A DNA stretch of 64,000 nucleotides from Blastomussa wellsi (lineage: Eukaryota > Cnidaria > Anthozoa > Scleractinia > Plerogyridae): contig OX393562.1 of the NCBI GenBank assembly GCA_947652115.1, positions 19,222,990 to 19,286,989 on the forward strand, in the 5' to 3' direction. This document shows positions 1 to 12,100 of this stretch, one piece after another; the first letter of the stretch is position 1; each line of letters opens with the position of its first letter. A program made the position numbers and the translations under genes. The notes under the pieces are model-generated. The model worked only from the letters and a program-made list of their open reading frames with translations. It did not search any database and was not told the origin of the DNA.

Positions 1-202
1 TCGTGAGATTCACCCCGTAGACAGGTCTACAAATAATTTTTTTCCGGTGAAAGGACGTGCCCAACAAAGTCAGCATTTTGACTTGACAACACTGTATCCA
101 CTGAATGTCATTTGCAGCCCTGACATCGATCTGCCCCCAAACATTCAGTTTCACTACAGATATGTTTTATAAGGATGTGCTGCTGTTACACTAACATTAA
201 GT

Positions 203-1300
203 TCACTTTTTCATAACCTGAATGACATCTTCATCGTTCATAATATGATTGATTCCCACTCGCTGTGGGCTGTATTTAGTGCTGGTGCCCCAAACCAAGG
301 CATACTTGAACACATCAGTTAATGTTCTGTGAATAGCATGACATACATGTTCCACTGTGGCTCCCCGTCGAAGGATCAGCCCTCCATTGAAGTCTGGTGG
401 ATCGCCTCTCTTCTTTGTGTAGATTCTTAGCAGGGCAAGATGTTCCCACACCTGTACCAGCAAGTAATCCAAGTTCAACTCCATCTCACAACTGACAACA
501 ACAGAATGGGGAAGCCGTGCCAGGCGATCAACCTCTTCTATAGAAATGCAGTCAATCTTGTTGTAGACATACAAACATGGCAGGTAGATTCTGTTGCCGC
601 AGATCACATCAATCAGTTGATCAGCAGTGCAGTCTTCACGTATGAGCACCTCGGCATTGAAGATCTTGTACTCATGAAGAATCATCATTACAAGTTTCTC
701 ATCCAGATGGGTAAGAGAGCATGTGGAGTTGAATGCCACACCACCCCCTTTCTTTAGCTTGAAGTAAATATTCGGCTTGTAGCAGTTCAGTCGGATACCA
801 CAATCCTCCAACTCTTTTTCCAACAGCACTTTCTGAATTTCGCCCTTGCCTGCATCCAGCATCATCACAACCATATCAGCAGTACGCGCAACGGCGATAA
901 CTTGTTTGCCCCTTCCCTTCCCCTGAGAAGCCCCTTCTATAATTCCAGGCAAGTCAAGCAGTTGGATGTTTGCCCCATTATACTCTATCACGCCAGGGAT
1001 ACACGTCAAAGTGGTGAACTCGTACGAAGCACTAGCACTGGTCGTAGATGTCAACTTATTTAACAATGTCGATTTTCCCACGGAAGGGAAACCAATTAAT
1101 GCCACCCTTGCATCACCAGATTTCATTACATCGAATCCCTCGCCTTTGCCAGCGCCGGCTGATTTTGGTGGCTCCAAAAGTTGCGAGCGGTATTTCGCCA
1201 ACTTCGCTTTTAACAAACCCAGATGATACTCCGTCGCCTTATTTTTCTGAGTTCTTGCGATCTCCTTCTCTATCTCGCTGATTTTCTCTAGGATCCCCAT
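203..1300 (-). CDS. DRG2: Developmentally regulated GTP-binding protein 2 (DRG2), single open frame
   Basis: This is a translation-associated GTPase of the OBG/DRG family, which in other animals works with the DFRP2/RWDD1 partner in the cytoplasm. The frame gives 365 residues, against 364 for the vertebrate protein. Visible motifs are P-loop [10 protein letters not shown]3 [10 protein letters not shown]4 NKID, and a C-terminal TGS domain ending in the DRG2-like run [18 protein letters not shown]. The N-terminus [18 protein letters not shown] is typical of DRG2 and excludes DRG1. An in-frame ATG four codons upstream (1312) exists, but the conserved start is the one used here. No intron interrupts the frame, unlike the three neighbouring conserved genes. 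No lesion is visible, so a functional gene is the simplest reading. A retrocopy is possible, although no poly(A) tail was seen. Confidence 0.95.
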   Translation of the reverse strand: MGILEKISEIEKEIARTQKNKATEYHLGLLKAKLAKYRSQLLEPPKSAGAGKGEGFDVMKSGDARVALIGFPSVGKSTLLNKLTSTTSASASYEFTTLTCIPGVIEYNGANIQLLDLPGIIEGASQGKGRGKQVIAVARTADMVVMMLDAGKGEIQKVLLEKELEDCGIRLNCYKPNIYFKLKKGGGVAFNSTCSLTHLDEKLVMMILHEYKIFNAEVLIREDCTADQLIDVICGNRIYLPCLYVYNKIDCISIEEVDRLARLPHSVVVSCEMELNLDYLLVQVWEHLALLRIYTKKRGDPPDFNGGLILRRGATVEHVCHAIHRTLTDVFKYALVWGTSTKYSPQRVGINHIMNDEDVIQVMKK

Positions 1301-1535
1301 CTTGCTGACCACTTTTATTTGCCCACGTTGTCTTTTACTTTAAAAAATGGTGATTTCCTGAGTCCGTAATGCACAGGCAGTCAGCAACCAATCGCCAGTT
1401 GTATGCGCAAGACTTTCCCCAGCTTTGCGCAGAAAAGCGCGCGAATTCTCCGCGAATCCATTTCACTTATGATCTACTGACAGATTTTGGTTTGGATTTA
1501 GTGGTTTCCATCGAATTCATTCTAATCTTGTTGAT
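1301..1535. promoter_or_regulatory. Shared upstream region of DRG2 and NSMCE4A
   Basis: About 235 bp separates the two divergent start codons. This leaves room only for both 5' UTRs and a compact bidirectional promoter. I see no clear TATA box. The assignment rests on head-to-head layout alone. Confidence 0.5.
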
Positions 1536-4500
1536 ATGGGTGAGGACGGCGCTGGAGGTTCCGATGATTACGACCCACATGCAGATCCTAAAGCAGATCC
1601 CCGCGAAAGACGAAGGATTCGATACGAATATCGTGAACTGATCGCCGAAACTCAAAGTAAGCTGTAGCAGGATGTAATTTACCTAATTTTGCCTTTCTGT
1701 AATAATTCTATATTTTAGTATTATTATTTAACGTGCTTGATGTAAGTCTCAGTCATTCAACCCCTCTAAATTAAGTAATCCACTTCACCAGAATGGGCTT
1801 TTGTTTAGCTTTAATGCTTGGCTTACGTTTGCAAATCCTTTTATCATTTTTCCGATTTTCTTCAACAGAAAACAGACATGATTTTATCAAGCCTGATTCA
1901 ACCGGACTGCACAAGGCTTTGGACAAAGCTGACAATTTATTCCAAGGAGGTAAAGAAGGATTCGCAGTTATAAAACGTTTGCGTATTGAAATACCAACTC
2001 GTTGTTGCCCTGCGGCTCAATTTCTGAGTTCGCAAGATTGATTTCGAAAACTTTCAGTCGATTTATCACTGATGCGAAAAGATACTGTTGCACTTCTCAA
2101 GTTACATGAATTTTGTTCACTGCAGTGCCCATGGGAGACCCCCTGGGTGAGGCATGACACAAGATAATTCATGTGTCCCAAACAGGATGAACTCTGTAAA
2201 CAAATCAAAACATCAATGCGCTGTTTCTTGGTAACCCGTTGGAATGAAATTTTACATACGCCTATTCCCTAGGGAGACTGAAACTGTGCAGGCAATCAAA
2301 GCATTCCTGTCCCTGTACAGGACTGTAGGTAAATGTGATACGTGGTGGGGGACAAAATGTAGCTTCAGATTTATCTTAACGTGTTAGCTTGTTGAGCCAG
2401 CACAACCTTAATTTTCAGGGGCGGATCCAGGATTTTTCTTTGGAGGGGTGCACCTTTAAGGAATGCGTAACTAATGGGTGATGTAAGCAGAATACTAGTT
2501 ATATTAGAAAGTCGCAAGTCATCTCAGGGAGGGCTGTGCACCCCTTGCAATGAAAGTGACCACACTAAATTTAAGCCTCTGTTTTGCACCCCTGACACAA
2601 GGTCATGTACCTGTCGCTCACTGGTAACAGGTTTTTCCCTGACATATAGCATACTCTTTAGTAAAGTCCTCCTAGAGGATAAAACAAATTGAATAATATT
2701 GTTATTCCCTCTAGTGCGTTTGACACGTGAGGCTGTTCTTGACTCTCATTTTCTGGTGCTGGCATCAAATCTTGGCAGTCAACAGGCTCAGCAGTTACAA
2801 ACTCACCTTGTTACATTTGATCCTGATACCTTTGTCCAGAAGTTGGTAAGTGAACAGGCACCATTAATTTTGTTATACTGTAAACATCATCTAACATGAT
2901 TCATTACCCTCCACCATGACGATTACTGAGTAGCGCACGAGGGAAGTTCAACACTAAATTAGAATCTTATACAACATCTACATGTATATTGACCTGTTAT
3001 AACAGATTACTTTCATGGGAGGCAGAAATCTTTCAGATGCAGCCAGAGGAGATGATGATGATGAGGAGATGCCCACAAGAGCACGTCCACCAACTCCTCA
3101 TCTTGATTGGAAGAAGCTTGGTCGTAAAGCAAGTGTGGCTTTCAGGAGAACACCAAATATTGGTTTTATGTATGTTTGTTGTTGTTGTGTAATGTGATGG
3201 CAAATCAGCTCAATCCCTTATTTCTCTTGCCGATTCTCCCTTATGATTGATTGTTTTCTTGCATGCGATGTGAATGTCAGTATCAACTGACCATAAGGAT
3301 GTGGTTTAGTGCAGGAATGAAGATTCCATGTCAGTTAGTACACTGTACATTTAGTTGTGGAACATTGTTTAACTTAAAGAAATATATTTGGATAAGCCAA
3401 CAGCTCTGACCATAAGGAGCTAGCAGAGCTTGTCATTCATTGACCTACTTACTTTTTTGAACAGTGTTTTACAAAATCACAAATTTGTATTAGATAACCA
3501 GGGCTGCAAATACCGTCAGACACTGGACAGCTGCCCACCAAAATTTGCGAATGTCCCATGAGTCCCAACTGTTGTTGGACAGACTGTTTGGACAGTTTGT
3601 GTTGACAATGCGTTATCCAGCAGTTCAGTGCTCGAGAATTATAAAAAATCCAGGCCGTTGTCTTGGTGACAAATGCTGGACAATCGGGCAACCAGCCCAT
3701 TATTTTTCCTAAAAACTGGTTGCCTGAACAAAGTTTTAGCTGTCTCGGGCAACCGGGGAACCGCTAATTTCGAGCACTGCAGTATGAAGTCCAACCTCAC
3801 TCATTTGTCCGATCGAAATTGTGACTTAGTCAGACACTTCTCTTTTCACGGGATAAATATTTGCAGCCCTGGATAAGACACGCCTGATTCCACCTTTTGC
3901 CATAGCATAAAGGTGCAGCTTTTGTGATATATTCCAGAGGGGCAGATCCAGGAAGTTTTAATAGGGGGGTCCAAAGTTGAATAATAATAGGCGATCTTGT
4001 CTATGCGAGAATTTTACCATCAAACAAGTAGTAAAAAGAAAAAAGTTGGTTCGGAAAGGGGGTTCTGGACCCCCCTGACCCTCTCCCTGGATCTGCCACT
4101 GTATTCCTCTTTATGAAGTAGCCAGTTTGCCACTCTCTGATGCAGCACAACTGAGGTACATTATCTTACTTGTATCTCAGGCTTGGCCCTTTGTCTATGG
4201 AAGCTCCAACTACCGGGAATCGCCGTGTTATGAAAGACAAGCAGGGAAATAGACCTGATCCTACCCAGCTAGTCAAACCAAAGCAGGTGACAATAATAGT
4301 TTAGTGTTAATCTATGGATTGTTTACATAAACACAGTCTGTTGCTTACTTTTCTCCCATGTTATTCTGCCATTAGCTGGAGAAGGTGGAAGGCAAGGAGG
4401 AAGCTACCACTAAAGAAGTGGATAGATTGCATCAAGTCCTTTATGATAACACAGGTATAAGAAGACGTTTGTTGGGGTGTTTTGTTTACTATCCATTAAT

Positions 4501-6829
4501 ATTTTATGTTAAAGAAACTTGGGCTAGGGCCAGTACTGATCATCAATTTCAGTGATTTTGCCAAAAGCCAAGAAAATTAATAGCACTACATTATTATAAT
4601 GGAATGGGCAGGTGAACAATTTCGTTTATGTTAAACTTATTTATTTTGGTTTTAGTCTCAGAGGATGGTGAAGTAACTCCAGTGTGTCTATTCAAGTTTA
4701 TCACCAACCCTCAATCATTTGGCCAGACTATTGAAAATCTTTTCCATTTATCATTCTTGGTTAGGGTAAGTAAGATATGAACTACATCTTTGTTAATAAT
4801 GGTTTCATTTTTCACTGCCCCCCAAAAGAGTGTTGCTGTATAATTATAATAATTATGAAAAAAAAACTAAGCAGGCTTTGCTTGCTAACTATCCCATCTG
4901 GCCATTCTGGCCTGTAAACCTTCAGAATTTTCCCAAATCTTTGTTTGTGAAATTTCAGGCAGTAGCCTTAAGTAGGTAGTGAGCTCTTCACTATAATGTA
5001 CATCCTTGCCGTGCCTGAATAGATCCCTCAGAAATATAGTTCACTTTAACAGGTTTAAAGAATCATGTCCATGAGTGAGACAGGTACAGTGTGATCCTTT
5101 GTGTTACATGTATTTCCCTTTTTCGGGGCTGGTTGATTCTCTTTCGTTTGTTATTATAATTAACAACACAGGGGTTTCAATAAAATTTGAAGTAGGCAGC
5201 TGCTTTGAGTAGAGTAGCTGACTGTTTTTTAAGAATCCTTCCCTAATTTCTTCAAGTTTGGGCAAAAAGTAGCCGACTTTTTTAAGCAAAGTTGAGTGAA
5301 TTAGCCGACGCTTTTTGTCGGCTGTCGGAGCTTATTGAAACCCCTGACAGCAGCAAACGTAATTTAGATTTTGAACATCTGAGCTTACATGTTATTGAAA
5401 TGTGCATTTCAAGGACTAAAGGGTAAGGGTAAGAGCAATTGCCTCTCACCAATGTAGCCTGGGTTTGATTCTAGCCTGGGCTGGGCCAGAGGCTGATGTG
5501 GCTTCCTCTCTTGTTATCATTATTTATTTCATTCATTTTGTCTTCATGAATTTGAATCTTCATTGACATTGACTTTCTAATGTACATGTTTATCACTTCT
5601 TAACTGTAGGATGGTCGTGCTGAAATAAGTATTGAAGATGGACTTCCAGTTGTATGTAAGTACTAATTAAAATTAGTACAGTTCTGACCTCTGGATAATG
5701 ATTTTGTAGCATTCTGATTGGTTCCCTCCATTACGGATCTGAGCCATTATCCTTAAGTTGACTAAATATGGAAAAGTGATGAAAAGGGTGGCCTTTGTGT
5801 TTACAATTTTGCTTGCTGCAAGAAGAAATACAGCAAAAGTGATTAAATATAAACAGCAAATAAACAAACTCTACTTCTCCATCAGTTCTTATCCGTGCAG
5901 AAATTTGACAGATCATTTTTTACCCTTTACCTAAGAGGGATTCTCACCTACGTTTCAACGCAGTTAACTGAAATAACCAACTCAGCGTACAGCCTCGTTG
6001 GCTATATATCAGCTCATATTACTGCTACTACTGGCTTTGTCATTATAGCATATGAAGAAATGGCTGGTGAGAATGAGCAGACAGGAAAGCAACAGGTGGT
6101 TGTACATCTTACTCTTCAAGAATATAAGGTGAGTCATGTAATAAAACAACACCAGTACCCAATTTGAAAAAACTGAATCCAACTCAATAAAAAAAGTTAT
6201 TCATACCTCCCCCACTGAAGGGATTTTCCAAAGACCCTCCCCCCTGGAAATTTCGGCCTTTGAGAATCCCCCACCCCTAGGAATTTTCAATAATTCTTTC
6301 TGTGGGGGAGTATGCATGTTATACATCAAGCACTTGAGACAGTGTTTCATCTCATTTCCAAACACCGAGAAGAGAGTTGAAATTACAACGTGCAGTAGAG
6401 TATTTTTGACAAACTTCAAGGTGTTTGGAAATATGATGAAATACTGTCTCTAGTATTTGATATATCTTCTCAATCAAAACTAAAACTACAGAGAAAATGA
6501 AGAAATAAAATCATTAAAATCTATGCTAATTAAGATCGCATTTCCAAACCAAGGTTATGGTTCTGATTTCTTTTGTTTTAACATGATGAATTATTAATGA
6601 GTTTGAGAAGGATATTTTCTGGAACTACACATTTCTTAAGGTGTTTTTCAGCTCAAGATTACTTTTTGCCCTTTAATTTTTCGTTCTTGTTTCACAGGAG
6701 ATAATAAAAACATTTAACATCACAAAGTCAATGATTCCACCACGTCCTAAGATGAACCATGTGATTAGTGACAGCTCTGGTAACCATGGAAACCAGAATG
6801 ATGATGACAACGACGAGGAGGAAGAATGA
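1536..6829 (+). CDS. NSMCE4A: SMC5/6 complex kleisin subunit NSE4 (NSMCE4A-like), 10 exons
   Basis: NSE4 is the kleisin that bridges the SMC5 and SMC6 heads in the nuclear SMC5/6 complex, which acts in repair and chromosome maintenance. Exons by GT...AG reading are 1536-1656, 1869-1949, 2715-2845, 3006-3169, 4181-4286, 4376-4454, 4656-4765, 5610-5655, 6049-6128 and 6698-6829. The phases close to 350 codons (349 aa). Family hallmarks are the N-terminal RRRIRYEYRELIAETQ, the block REAVLDSHFLVLASNLG, the segment TTKEVDRLHQVL, and the NSE4 C-terminal winged-helix core FGQTIENLFHLSFLVRDGRA. The protein ends in an acidic run of Asp and Glu. Exon 8 (46 bp) and its junction with exon 9 are the least certain. 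The introns carry several inserted repeats. Confidence 0.9.
3498..3872. mobile_element. MITE-like element with 15-bp TIR and nested repeat, in NSMCE4A intron 4
   Basis: The ends are exact 15-bp inverted repeats, CCAGGGCTGCAAATA at the left and its complement at the right. The flanks share ATAA, a likely 4-bp target duplication. A second repeat sits inside (about 3630-3780), and a related copy lies near 7310-7470. No ORF belongs to it. Confidence 0.6.
3935..4101. mobile_element. hAT-like MITE remnant
   Basis: The right end reads, in complement, CAGTGGCAGATCCAGGGAG and the left reads CCAGAGGGGCAGATCCAGG. This is the terminal pattern of short non-autonomous hAT-like elements common in animals. 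A related copy lies at 17761-17919. The family label is inference from the termini. Confidence 0.45.
5415..5530 (+). repeat. tRNA-like SINE remnant in NSMCE4A intron 7
   Basis: The stretch contains GGGTTTGATTC, resembling an RNA polymerase III B box, about 45 bp after an A-box-like run GTAAGAGCAATTGCC. It cannot fold as an intact tRNA by eye, so I call it a SINE head remnant rather than a tRNA gene. Confidence 0.35.
6320..6620. repeat. Dispersed repeat with ACAGTGTTTCATC core
   Basis: The segment carries GAGACAGTGTTTCATC followed by a long AT-rich body. Recognisable relatives occur at about 26950-27120 and 60600-61230. It lies in the last intron of NSMCE4A. The ends are not resolved. Confidence 0.5.
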
Positions 6830-7191
6830 CAATTAGTTCACCTTTTTAAAACTGAGGAAATCGTACATCTTATGATCTGCAAATATGCCAGAGTTTGTTT
6901 TTCTTCATGAGGGAAAAACTCTGCCAGGAGAGAGTAAAAGGGCAAAGAGACAGATCTCCACGTTAAATACATGGTAAAACCTTTTAATCATTTACATTAG
7001 TTCTCGCCCGTGTTGAGGATATTCTTTTGATATGCCACACAATTGGGAGGACAGATCATGCGATGAGTGAAATAATTAAAGAATTACTGGATATATCTGA
7101 GTAGAAGGCAAATTATCTTATTTTTATCTTGTTAAGATTAAATTACAATGCAGCCAGCCTATTTAAGGGGCAACAAACAATGTAATTAAAA

Positions 7192-7197
7192 AATAAA
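7192..7197 (+). promoter_or_regulatory. Polyadenylation signal AATAAA of NSMCE4A
   Basis: AATAAA lies about 360 bp after the stop codon, with an AT-rich downstream region. It is the first convincing signal in the 3' flank. Confidence 0.5.
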
Positions 7198-7299
7198 GAT
7201 TATTAATGTTATAAACTTGCCTTCAATGCTTCTATAACATACATTACATGATGTTCGTTGGCTACACAATAACATGCAACTCATTTCCACCATTGGCAC

Positions 7300-9163
7300 A
7301 AAGTCAATTGCAGTGCTCAAAATTAGCAGTTGCTCGAGACCAGTTTTTAGGAAAAATAAAGGGCTGGTTGCCCGAGATTGTCAGGCATTTGCCATAAAGG
7401 ACAACCTGGATTTTTTGGTAGATGGGATCGTTCACAAAGGAAATGAAACTATTATTGCATCTGCTTCCAGATTGTGCAAGCACCAATCAACTAGTACTCA
7501 TGCAAGTAGGAATGTTTTTATTGGCTCCCGGAATCGGCCATTCTGGAGTTGCGCAGGGAACATAAAGTTGTGGGGTTTTAGGTTGAATCTTGGTTCAAAA
7601 TTCATACAGACATCTTTAAATTTAAAACATCACCCCCAAGATCATAATGTTATCTCTTACTTTTTAGCAACTACTGTAGAATCCTGTTATTGACCTATTT
7701 TCTGAGATGAACATCACTTTGTTTGGCCATTGGGGACGCTGTCTCACAATTAGAGATGTTTGTATGGATTTTCAACCAGGTTTCAAGGTCCATAATTTTT
7801 GGTCTCTGTTCAACCTAAAAGCAAATGACCACTCTCATTGCAATTTTTTTTGTGTGGTGTCAGTTCAATTGGTTAAAATTTGTTTCCAACAACTCTGTTG
7901 AACTTTAAAATTCCTATGCACAAGTTATGTTTGGACTGGCTGCCCGTAAAACCACTGGCTTGTCAAGAAGAAAAATATTGTTTTACTATCAACTTTCTTG
8001 CAAGTCACTGTATTGTGGGACATTCTCATTGCCAAAGATCATGATCCATTTGGACTATGCCAAGATCGAGACCAAATTTTTAGCATGCACATACTGGTTC
8101 TTTAGCTTTCAGCCAATCAGATTCATCAGATTTGACAATGAGTCCACAAATTGTGGACTTCCGATGTTGATGGCAGCCAGGTCTTGATCCTTGGACAGTC
8201 CAAATGCATCATGGGCTAGAGCTGGGGAACCACAAGACTGGTAGTTTTCTTTACTGCTACACTCTATTATGTAAAATGTTATGCTGCTTGCATTCCATGA
8301 AATTCAGAATAATATAGAATAATGATTTAAAATATAGTTTAAGATAGTTTTGGTATATTGAAGTTACTGTTCGAGTTTGTTAAAAAATAAAAGTTACAAA
8401 AATATAAAATATTGAGCTTTCTCTGCTGACATTGCTACCTCATAAATTTATGTAAAAAAATGAAACCTGATTTTCATTAAGATATGCCATTTGAAAGGTA
8501 CCAAGCAATATATTATTTTCATAAATAACAAATTGGAAGAAATTAGCTCTGATAGAAATGGGCAAAAACCTAATAAAAAAAGAAAGAGTTTATTGTGCAG
8601 CTCTCAGTGTGGTGGTTGATATCAGGTATGTTGCATTTCACAACAGTATCAGGAAAAAGAAGTTCCAAAAGATATGCAGGGGTGGTCAATTTTATGCCTT
8701 CAAAATGCAGATCTTTCCAAGTCAATTTTGGTGCCCAAAATTTCATATTAATTGGATAAAATAAGTTGACCAAGTATGAAAAGTTGTGCTAATTGGTAAC
8801 TGGGTAACCAGAAAAAGGCAATTATTAGATGCAAATAACACACTACAAAAAACTTAAACTGGAATTCTTTATTTCACACTTTAGAGAGTTAAAATGTTTT
8901 TCATTAAACTATCATTGAAAGAACATGTACAAAACTGAATTGTCGCTACTTTCAAAAATGGCATGCAAGGGTTAGTCAATTTACTTGAATTTATAAACAA
9001 ACAAACAAAATTATACAAAAAATAAGAACACAATAATTATAATAATGTTAAAAAGTATGCATGTATTCATCTTTTGCATTGTGGCATCCATTAACATCAA
9101 CACAAGTCTTAAGGCACTGAAGTAACTGTCATCTGGGACACAACAGCAAGAATTTCTTGTTTA
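7300..9163. other. Intergenic space between convergent NSMCE4A and LYAR
   Basis: This interval holds a decayed repeat copy (7310-7470, related to 3630-3780) and AT-rich sequence that includes the LYAR 3' UTR. The open frames of 60-140 codons here have no splice-consistent or family support. I see no gene. Confidence 0.6.
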
Positions 9164-12100
9164 TTATTTGATAAGCTTTACTATGTCTTTGCGGACTTTA
9201 AATTTGGGATTTTTTGTAACTTTCTTCTCGAACAAAACTCTTAGTTCATTGTCAGTCAAGTTTTTGGTATTGGCTCCTCTTGCCTGAAATTCTACCAGCA
9301 CCTGCAAGAAAATTCAAACTTACATTATCTGCCAGTTAGCTTACATCTATATTGGCCATTCCGAAATTGCACAGGGAACTGGGGCAAGTTTCAACTTTTG
9401 ACCAATCAATAATTTAACACCACCACAAAAATTCATGTTGACATTGGTCATCTGACCGAGTTCGAAGTTTTTAGGTTGAAAACAGACCAAGTTATGGACT
9501 GAAACATGGCTCAAAATCCATACAAATGTCTAGAAGTTTGACACTGCATCCCCCAAAACTCTTAATTGTTTTAGATTTCCATGATACTCTTAAAAGTGCC
9601 CCTGAGACAAAATTGGTGGTCATCATTTTTTTTTTAATTTTCGTGTACAATTATGGTACTTTCTTAATCATCTTGCCAAATTTCAATCCAGTCCATTTAA
9701 ATGTTGCCCCCAGCATTAAATTTGCCTGTACCCATTTATACACCTGGGTGGACAGAGGCACAATGAGAGTTAAGACTCTTGCCCAAGAACATAATGCAAT
9801 GCCCCAGCCAAGGATTTAACCAGGACCACTTGATCCACAGTCTCGTGTACTAACCATTATGGCCACTGCACCTCCCACTTTAAGTAAAATATTAGTGACA
9901 ATAATCACATTAATTTTACCTTTTTCCTCAATCTTTTGATTGGTAACTTTTGATCAGGGGCTTGCCTTAACACTGTCTTTATTGTGGACTTCCAGTTAAA
10001 GTGATCTGTATAACACATGAAATTTTGACTATTAAATTCAAATAAAGAGAATTTTGTTAACTGTCCCTGGAAATAATTATTTTTTTATTGCTATTACTGA
10101 CAATGTACATCTGATACAAATGAACTGCACTGTAGCCTGAGATTGTATACATCTTGCATTGAATGCTTTTTTTTACTGTGAGAGAAACAAAGATATCAGA
10201 CAATACTGCCCCCCCCCCCCCCCCCAATCCCATACAGGCCTGTGCTGTAAGGGCACCTACATGTAGGTGTCTCAGGCAGCTAACTTTTCCCTTTGTGCGA
10301 CCAGATAAAGTTACTTTTTTCATATAAGCTTTAGTGCTTGGCACCTTGGATCTCACAGTTTGGAATCTTGAGGCTCCTTACAATTTTTCTTAGAGCACAG
10401 CCTTGCCATATATAGTAGGTGTTACATGTAGTTATACTCATGACCCTATGATTTAAACTTTCTCTATTCAAAATGTATCTGACATGATTTCTTAATGCAT
10501 GTGACATTACCACTCAATCACCAAGTACATCAGTGTGTTTCATACAGTGCGTAGAGATGTCTTAACTGGAACCTAAAATGAATAATTATTGGGAAGACCA
10601 GAAACTCTCACTCACCCGGCTCAGAGAAATAACTTGGTTTGAAATCATCCTCTGTGAGGTGATCTTAAGTGTCCTAAGTTAAGCCATCACAGCAGGAGTG
10701 AGAGTTTGCTTAATACACTGTAATAATTATACTCCAACATAGAGAGTTACTCACCTTTCTCTTGTTCAGGTACATGTATTTCTTCAATAATTTCAACTTT
10801 TGATATTTTAGACCGTTGAGGTTCACCTGTATTGATATAAAACAAAGCAAACTTACTTGTACAACAGTATTGAACCAATTCCTATATCAAAAGATCAGCC
10901 TATTGACCATGCATGTGCGAGGGTCAGAAAGCAAAAACAATATTTGACTCAAGATTTTGGTGTACTGCACAAGCATACTGAAAATATACAACAAAGTGAC
11001 CAAGAGATAAATAAAATTATTTTCTCATGATGTGTGTTTGACGTGTGCAGGGTCAGGTGGCTTTTTCCTAGACCAGCCCAGCTAATGTTTGAGTTTTACA
11101 GTACCAAGGTACTCAAAGGACCAATAACTAAAATCAGCCAATCGGGGTACTCCATTGCCAGTCCAATATTTTCTCATGATCAGTATGGGTATTGTCGCAA
11201 ATGATCCTACGCACGATTCATGCATTGAAATGACTTGCAAAAGAAAAAATAAACTTGACTGGCATGAGAATCTCTTACATACTTTGGTTTGCATAACAAC
11301 TTTAATTTCTTTTTCCGACTGGCCCTTGGTCTTTTCCGTACAGACCTCGCTGCGCTTGATCTTATATTCTCCCAGTATGGCCCTTGTGCTTGGTTAATAA
11401 GATGCATGTTTTATCTGGTTCTTAAATGCAATAAAGCTCAGAAACTCTCCCTTGGCCTGCTCAGAGAAATAACTTTGTTTGAAATCATCCTCTCTGAGGT
11501 GATCATAGGTGTCCTAAGTTAAGTCATCACAGCAGGAGTGAGTCAGTCGGCTTAATAGTTTATACTGACAGAATTTAATTCAGAGCCAGAGCATTACTCA
11601 CCTTTCCTTTGTTCACGTACACGTAATTCTTCAATTCCAACTTTTGGTATTTTAGACTGTAGATGTTCACCTATGTTGATATAAAACAAGCAAAGTTATA
11701 ACAGTATTGAACCAAAAATATATATCGTATTAAAGAGCCTATAATTTGGCGAAATCCAAGATCTTGGTGTACTGAACAAGCATGCTGAAAATAATATAAA
11801 ACAAAGTGACCAAGAGGCAGATAAAATCTGATCTGGTCTAACCTGCAATAGTCCATAGCTTTCTCATTATAATTTCCCATACAAGCTTAACAGAGGTGGA
11901 TTTTGTTGGAAAGTTGTAAAAAATAATGATGTGTTTTGTCAATCTTCTGAACCATGCGTGTATTTCAATGACGTGTGCAGGGTTGGATGGCTTTTCCCTG
12001 GACAAGCCAGTCAATATTTGAGTGCCTTATCTGTGCTTTCTACATGCAATAAATTTAGTAGCCCAGAAACTCTTCCTCGGCCTGGTCAGAGAAATAACTT

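Noticed and set aside
203..1312. DRG1 as the identity of the minus-strand GTPase
   Set aside because: The N-terminus [18 protein letters not shown] and the block SLLEKELE-like plus [18 protein letters not shown] fit DRG2 much better.
7274..7693. 139-codon open frame between NSMCE4A and LYAR
   Set aside because: Its first part is a copy of a dispersed repeat also seen at 3630-3780. No recognisable protein family.
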